A stretch of DNA of 64,000 nt from Pseudomonas sp. Lineage in GTDB: Bacteria; Pseudomonadota; Gammaproteobacteria; Pseudomonadales; Pseudomonadaceae. The translations under genes and the position numbers were made by a program. Below, in pieces: positions 60,143-64,000 of the stretch. The notes beneath the pieces are model-generated. The model made no database searches, was not told where the DNA came from, and saw only the letters and a program-made list of their open reading frames with translations. The stretch is from NCBI RefSeq assembly GCF_030698175.1, contig NZ_JAUYNT010000026.1, positions 62,001 to 126,000 of the forward strand. Direction: 5' to 3'. Position 1 is the first letter of the stretch; every line of letters begins with the position of its first letter.

Positions 60143-61936
60143 CTACACAGCCCGCAGGCCGCCGGTTGTCGAGGCCGGGGCAACAATTGCCGGCCGGGTG
60201 AATTGTTCGATCAAGGCCTGCACCTGGTCTTCAGGTACGCCGTCCTTGAATGAGTTACGCAGCCAGGTGTTTTCCGCCTGAGTGAGGTTGCGGCCGATGG
60301 CGTCGGCAATCCGCAACATCGCCTGCATGGACGAGAGCTTCGGCGCATCGCTGCGCAGGTGCTCTGGCGTGTCGATGGTGCTGCCCAGGCGCTGCAAGTA
60401 AGTGGGGTGCTCGATCTGCTTGAGGTGCTCGTGGGCATCCAGCTTGCCGCCGAACGGTGCGACCTGTTTGGCGCGGGCCTGCTTGGCGTTCTGCTCCGGG
60501 TAGGCCAGTTCATCCATGACCTTGGCGGCTTTTTCGATGGAGGTTTCCGGCAGTGACTTGTATTCCAGGCCAGGAATGGCGGCATCCAGGCGCTGACCAA
60601 ACTGGTCATAGCCACGGATCGGCTCAACGCGATAGGTCAGCATCGCGCCGTCATAGCGCGGCGCTTCGATCTGAATGGCGCAGTCGCCATAGGCCAGCCC
60701 ACGCACCGCCACCTTGGCACCGACCGTGATGCCATCCAGCTCGCGCAGGTCGTAGAACATCCGGCTTTCGGCGTTCTGGTGTTTGAAGCTGATGGTCATG
60801 TCCGATCTGACCGTGCGTTCTTCCTCGCGGCTGGTCATCAGCGCGCGGCAAACCGCCACCTCAGGCAGCAGGCGCAGTTGCTCGGCGCGGATCAGTTGCC
60901 AGAGGTCATAGCGGGACACCGGTTCAGCCAGGCCCGCACGGCGCAGGCGGGTATCCTGACCGGGGATCAAGTTGGCGTTGTACGCCTCAGCCCACGCTTG
61001 GGCAGCAGCGTTCAGTGCGGCGATATCGTCAATCGGCTGAAAGCGCAGACGGCTCTCGAACTGCGTCTCGACGATGTTGTTGCCGTTCTCAACGCCACCC
61101 TTGGCGCGAGCATTGCCAGCCTCGTGTTCCAGCGGGGTGACTTCCAGATGCTTGAGCAAGTTCTTGATCGCGCTGCTGGTGTTGGCTGAGCCCTTGTCCC
61201 ACATCAGGTATTGCGGCACACCGTGGAACAGCGTGCCTTCGGCTTTGGTCCAGGCATACATCAAAAAATCGAACAGGCTGTGTTGATTCTCGCCCGCCGC
61301 CTCGCAGTACCAGGGCACGAGCGCACCGCTGGCTTTGTCGTACATCACATAACGCCAGACCTTCAGTTTCACCTTGGCGTAGTTGTCCAGCTTGTTCTTG
61401 TAGAACTCGCTGTCGCGCATCATGTGTTGCCGGCCTTTGAGGTAATACACCAGGCACAGCGAGGGGTCGACCTGATGCAGGTAGTTCGGATGTGGTGCCC
61501 GCAGTGTCTGCACCGGGCTGACGTTGCGCTGCGAGGCTACATCCAAACTGCGTGCCCGAATCAGCCGATTCAGCTGGCCATTGCTGACGCCGAGCGCGAT
61601 GCCGTTCTGCTCCAAAATGCTGCGGGCCGTGGGGGTAAACAGCGTCTGCTTGCCGTTCTCCCGCACGCCTTCGCGCTGGGCCGCGCCGAGCATGTCCAGA
61701 GCATTGCCGGCCACGCTGGTCTTGCCCTTGTCGGTGCGCGTTTTGCGGCCAGCATCCCAGCCGCAAGCGGCCTTGAGCTGGCGATAGATGGTCGCAGGCG
61801 ACCAGTTGAGAAACACCTGAGCGGCAGCCATCAGCGGCCCACGCGCGCCATGCCCGGCGGCGTCCAACTGGCGTGCCAGCTCGGCCAGGTAATCACGAAT
61901 GTCAGGCGTCAATGCCATGTCTGCCGCTCCGTTCAT
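60143..61936 (-). CDS. Mu A-like DDE transposase
   Basis: Catalyses strand transfer of phage DNA. About 597 residues. N-terminal HTH region (NWSPATIYRQLK), then a retroviral-integrase-like core with acid residues at D157 (HQVDPSLC), D247 (YLMWDKGS) and E283 (GGVENGNN). That gives DD(35)E spacing. A C-terminal mu-transposase-C-like barrel follows (RTVRSDMTISFKHQNAESRM). The start is uncertain: ATG at 61936 with TGATG coupling, or ATG at 61918 with GGAG 8 nt upstream. All three acid residues are intact, so it is likely active. Confidence 0.93.
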   Translation of the reverse strand: MNGAADMALTPDIRDYLAELARQLDAAGHGARGPLMAAAQVFLNWSPATIYRQLKAACGWDAGRKTRTDKGKTSVAGNALDMLGAAQREGVRENGKQTLFTPTARSILEQNGIALGVSNGQLNRLIRARSLDVASQRNVSPVQTLRAPHPNYLHQVDPSLCLVYYLKGRQHMMRDSEFYKNKLDNYAKVKLKVWRYVMYDKASGALVPWYCEAAGENQHSLFDFLMYAWTKAEGTLFHGVPQYLMWDKGSANTSSAIKNLLKHLEVTPLEHEAGNARAKGGVENGNNIVETQFESRLRFQPIDDIAALNAAAQAWAEAYNANLIPGQDTRLRRAGLAEPVSRYDLWQLIRAEQLRLLPEVAVCRALMTSREEERTVRSDMTISFKHQNAESRMFYDLRELDGITVGAKVAVRGLAYGDCAIQIEAPRYDGAMLTYRVEPIRGYDQFGQRLDAAIPGLEYKSLPETSIEKAAKVMDELAYPEQNAKQARAKQVAPFGGKLDAHEHLKQIEHPTYLQRLGSTIDTPEHLRSDAPKLSSMQAMLRIADAIGRNLTQAENTWLRNSFKDGVPEDQVQALIEQFTRPAIVAPASTTGGLRAV

Positions 61937-62934
61937 CACGCGCCTACTTGCAACAAGTGCTGCCGGGCCTGAGCCAGGTCAGCGCCGAAGCGGTTCTGCA
62001 GGTCAGCCATGGCCCCGGCAATCAGGTGCGCGGAACGCTGAATCGCATCCTCCAGATGCACCAGTACCGTGACGGCTTCCGGCGGCAGGTCGGTTTGCAC
62101 TTCTGGGTCGTAGTCCGGGCGTGAGGTCATCTCGCTGGTCAGCCAGGCATCCAGGGCGTCCAACGCCTGGAGGTGGCGAGCAAGGGACTCGTCAATCAGG
62201 CACTGGCGCGCGGTGATCTCTTCTTTCAGCGGTGCGATGCGTTCATCCCAAGGCATGGTGCGCAGTTGGTTGCGCTCCAACTCCAGCTTCAATGCCTTCT
62301 TTTCGGCGCTGGTGTCGGCGGCGAACTTGTCCAGGGCCTGATAGTCGGCCTGAGCGTCTTCGAGTTTTTTGGTTAGCTCGGCTTTTTCTTTGGCGTGCTT
62401 GGTGATGACTTCTTCGGCCAACTCGATAAAGGCATCTTTGTCACCGGTCTTGGCCACTTCGATCAGGGCGGCTTGCTGGTCTTCCGGCAGGCGGCGGTAC
62501 TGGCGCAGCTCGCGGTAGCCGGCACCGATCTGAGTCAATTGCTGAAGTGCATCTTCGCCAAATACGTTGAGATTTTTCAGATCCTCATCGACCTTGCTGG
62601 CGCTGGTACCAAGTGCACGACAAAAGCCATCAAAAGTCCCGACGTCGGCAATTTCATTACCGGCCATGTCGTACCCACTTTGACCTGCCAGGGCCCGGTA
62701 CATCTTGGTTTCCTTGATGTGCTTGAGCTTTTGTAAACTCACGACGTCGGTAAATTTCGAGATAGCACGGCTCATCTGAATCTGGCCGAGCATCTGATTG
62801 ACCAGGTCGCGCTCGCCGTGAATGTCCTGGGCAATTTTGCCAAACATGCCAAGCGCGCCGGCATCTTCCTGGAAAGCTTCTTCGTTGATGTCTGGCATCG
62901 GAGTAACAACGACTGGAGTTTCTTTACGGGCCAT
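61936..62934 (-). CDS. Phage early protein with coiled coil, unknown
   Basis: 332 residues. N-terminal half is acidic and helical (EEAFQEDAGALGMFGKIAQD, DVVSLQKLKHIKETKMYRAL), resembling a DUF3102-like early phage protein. Residues ~165-240 form a coiled coil (EEVITKHAKEKAELTKKLED, LKLELERNQL). The C-terminus, HLEDAIQRSAHLIAGAMADL, is helical. It lies just upstream of the transposase with a TGATG junction, suggesting a DNA-binding or transposition accessory role. That is inference. Confidence 0.8.
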   Translation of the reverse strand: MARKETPVVVTPMPDINEEAFQEDAGALGMFGKIAQDIHGERDLVNQMLGQIQMSRAISKFTDVVSLQKLKHIKETKMYRALAGQSGYDMAGNEIADVGTFDGFCRALGTSASKVDEDLKNLNVFGEDALQQLTQIGAGYRELRQYRRLPEDQQAALIEVAKTGDKDAFIELAEEVITKHAKEKAELTKKLEDAQADYQALDKFAADTSAEKKALKLELERNQLRTMPWDERIAPLKEEITARQCLIDESLARHLQALDALDAWLTSEMTSRPDYDPEVQTDLPPEAVTVLVHLEDAIQRSAHLIAGAMADLQNRFGADLAQARQHLLQVGA

Positions 62935-62946
62935 GTAGGGTCGTCC

Positions 62947-63261
62947 TTAGTTGGGGTTGCGGGTGAAGCGCTGACGGCGCTCATCCAAATCGCGTTGGGC
63001 TTTATGCAGCGCGCCGTCGAAGGCGATGGCCACCTGCACCAAGCGTGGGCCGAGCTGCCAGCGCTTGTCGTCATGGGCATTGCGTTCGGCCAGGCCTGCG
63101 GTGCGCAGGTTTTCCAGTGCCCGCAGGGCGTTGCTTTCGGTGCTGTCGGTGGCCACCGCCACCTCCTTAAGCAACATCCCGCGAAACTCATTACCGGCCA
63201 GGGCCAGCAACACGTTCAGCACGCGCTGCACCTGAGCACTGGTGTATTTGTCTTCGCTCAC
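62947..63261 (-). CDS. Phage HTH protein (IclR/MarR-like winged helix)
   Basis: A 104-residue protein with an N-terminal winged HTH: VLNVLLALAGNEFRGMLLKEV, then ATDSTESNALRALENLRTAG (recognition-helix region) and WQLGPRLVQVAIAFDGAL, reminiscent of IclR N-terminal domains. A basic tail (RQRFTRNPN) follows. Probable DNA-binding regulator of the early operon. Start GTG at 63261 with GGGAG 7 nt upstream, with a GTGA overlap with the previous gene. Confidence 0.82.
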   Translation of the reverse strand: MSEDKYTSAQVQRVLNVLLALAGNEFRGMLLKEVAVATDSTESNALRALENLRTAGLAERNAHDDKRWQLGPRLVQVAIAFDGALHKAQRDLDERRQRFTRNPN

Positions 63262-63737
63262 GACTGCTCTCCCAGTTCCAGCTGTGGTTGGGCGTGCTGC
63301 TGCACGTTGCCGCGATGCCAGACCAGTTCCTCTAAGCCAGCCTGGATGGCGGCCAAGGTGGCGCTGGCTTCTTGGTCATCTGAGTAGAAAGCCATCAGGG
63401 CGCCGGTCGCCTCATGCAAAACGGCCTGCAGGTTTTGAATGTCTTGAGGGCTACTGCTGCGCCCGGTTGGCACATCGATCAGCACCTTGCCGCTGCTGGC
63501 GGCCAGCCAGCGGCTGACCAAGTTGATGCCGCAGACCTGCTCGAATGCGGGGATCATTACGGCCGGCATGCGCCCGTTGGCGATCCACTTGTACAGCGCC
63601 CAGTGATCCTCCAATCCCATCAGCGCGGCGATGCGTTCAATGCCACGGTTGTAGCGCTCTTTACCGTGCTGCTGGCAAAGCTTTAGCGCGTCACGCAGGG
63701 TGCTCGGCTGCACGCGTTTCCACTGGCGCGGGGTCAT
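63258..63737 (-). CDS. First gene of the leftward early operon; phage regulator, CII-like
   Basis: A 159-residue protein resembling the phage regulatory CII-type group: LRDALKLCQQHGKERYNRGIERIAALMGLE, WIANGRMPAVMIPAFEQVCG and VSRWLAASSGKVLIDVPTG, i.e. a YdaS-like HTH with a C-terminal oligomerisation helix. It is first in the leftward operon, the position of Ner-like switch proteins. The ATG at 63737 has GAGGG ~8 nt upstream; a longer form would start at a TTG and is not favoured. Confidence 0.78.
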   Translation of the reverse strand: MTPRQWKRVQPSTLRDALKLCQQHGKERYNRGIERIAALMGLEDHWALYKWIANGRMPAVMIPAFEQVCGINLVSRWLAASSGKVLIDVPTGRSSSPQDIQNLQAVLHEATGALMAFYSDDQEASATLAAIQAGLEELVWHRGNVQQHAQPQLELGEQS

Positions 63738-63793
63738 TGGAAGGCCCTCATGCCCGAGTGAAAGTGGCCATCCAAACAAAGAGCGGGTTTGAG

Positions 63794-63824
63794 CATTGGC
63801 AATGGCGTTGTGCCATGCACAATG
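63794..63824. promoter_or_regulatory. Phage operator candidate 1 (imperfect dyad)
   Basis: CATTGGCAATGGC (63794-63806) and GCCATGCACAATG (63812-63824) pair at 10 of 13 positions, with CATTG and ATGGC as perfect outer and inner blocks. Located in the gap between the leftward and rightward phage genes. Confidence 0.5.
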
Positions 63825-63827
63825 TTT

Positions 63828-63848
63828 TCAGGTAAATTGACAACCTGA
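63828..63848. promoter_or_regulatory. Phage operator candidate 2 (TCAGGT-N9-ACCTGA)
   Basis: A perfect 6-9-6 dyad overlapping the leader of the rightward gene (ATG at 63861). With candidate 1 it suggests control of the divergent promoters. Confidence 0.5.
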
Positions 63849-63860
63849 GGAACACCCGAG

Positions 63861-64000
63861 ATGGACACGCAAGAGCGACTAGATCGACACACCGGCAGCT
63901 TGGTTGCGCTGGAAACAGCTTTGGTATTGTTGGTCCAGCACATGGAGTTGCGCACTGGTTTGGATCGGCAGGCATTCATTGCTGATCTCCAACAGTTATC
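63861..64000 (+). CDS. Divergent phage gene, 5' end only
   Basis: Starts MDTQERLDRHTGSLVALETA and continues in frame to the window edge (46 codons visible). GAGG lies about 10 nt upstream of the ATG. The visible part is helical and has no recognised domain. Its divergent position suggests the beginning of a rightward operon. Confidence 0.6.
   Translation, partial: MDTQERLDRHTGSLVALETALVLLVQHMELRTGLDRQAFIADLQQL

Larger units (their letters stand above)
56167..64000. mobile_element. Mu-like transposable prophage, left part (right end outside the window)
   Basis: The boundary is seen directly: host repeat identity ends at 56166 and the new sequence begins TG, the terminal dinucleotide of Mu-like phages. 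The contained genes (DDE transposase, AAA+ ATPase, DUF3164, DUF2528, GemA, Mor) are the early set of B3/BcepMu-like transposable phages. The early operon is read leftward, towards this end, with a divergent gene at 63861 to the right. Such an inverted early region is recalled from BcepMu-type phages; classical Mu reads it rightward. Head, tail and the right end are not in the window, so completeness is unknown. Confidence 0.9.

Noticed and set aside
63837..63860. TTGACA as a -35 for the rightward phage gene
   Set aside because: A -10 at normal spacing would fall on the start codon; the hexamer is more simply part of the TCAGGT-N9-ACCTGA dyad.

Overview
The window looks like a chromosomal segment of a Pseudomonas-type gammaproteobacterium. 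The support is gene content rather than any single marker: a family I.1 lipase with its membrane foldase LifO, RhlE, HrpB, TesB, RluE, DUF2788 and MAPEG proteins, many c-di-GMP and chemotaxis proteins, and Pseudomonas-style REP-like and MITE-like intergenic repeats. No rRNA, tRNA or CRISPR array was seen. The last ~7.8 kb is the early end of a Mu-like transposable prophage that runs off the right edge.

Layout. 1-3.5 kb: two methyl-accepting chemotaxis proteins with different sensor domains (the first cut by the window edge). 3.8-5.8 kb: a LysR regulator divergent from an aldo/keto reductase. 5.8-9.2 kb: a lipase locus read leftward, lipA2 - lipA1 - lifO, in which the lipase gene and its leader have been tandemly duplicated. 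9.4-15.1 kb: AraC regulator, metallo-beta-lactamase-fold hydrolase, RluE, DUF2788, an Lrp-type regulator facing an apparently missing partner, MAPEG, a cation efflux protein and a lipoprotein. 15.2-24 kb: HrpB, a CDGSH protein, an SDR, a YciC-like membrane protein, a cysteine-hydrolase homologue lacking the cysteine, a polyamine-type acetyltransferase, a NYN nuclease, a DnaQ-like exonuclease and RhlE. 24.1-35 kb: signalling genes (PAS protein + CheC-type response regulator; Crp-type regulator; a diguanylate cyclase beside the tail of a second one; a large GAF-PAS-GGDEF-EAL protein) with a TIGR03862 flavoprotein and a DUF945 protein.

35.4-45.9 kb: an acetyltransferase coupled to a standalone SagB/ThcOx-type nitroreductase, TesB and a HAD phosphatase joined by a short duplicated linker, a zinc metallopeptidase, PhzF-like, DUF4345, DUF4136, TrmA, an NCS2 purine permease and a DJ-1 protein. 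46.1-52.6 kb: a coherent module for an exported molybdenum hydroxylase: Tat-targeted large subunit, 2Fe-2S subunit, triheme-type cytochrome c, XdhC and a MobA/MocA-like cofactor nucleotidyltransferase. It has no FAD subunit, so electrons probably leave through cytochrome c. 52.8-55.9 kb: a histidine kinase with a CXXCH-containing sensor coupled to a receiver-kinase hybrid, preceded by the frameshifted tail of a third, related kinase.

56,167 to the right edge: a Mu-like prophage inserted into a copy of a chromosomal repeat. Its early operon runs leftward towards the phage end: regulator, HTH protein, coiled-coil protein, DD(35)E transposase, AAA+ target-selection ATPase, small unknowns, DUF3164, DUF2528, GemA and Mor, with nearly every junction overlapping or one base apart. 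A divergent gene starts at 63,861, and the 120-bp gap between the two directions carries two dyads that are likely operators. Late genes and the right end lie outside the window.
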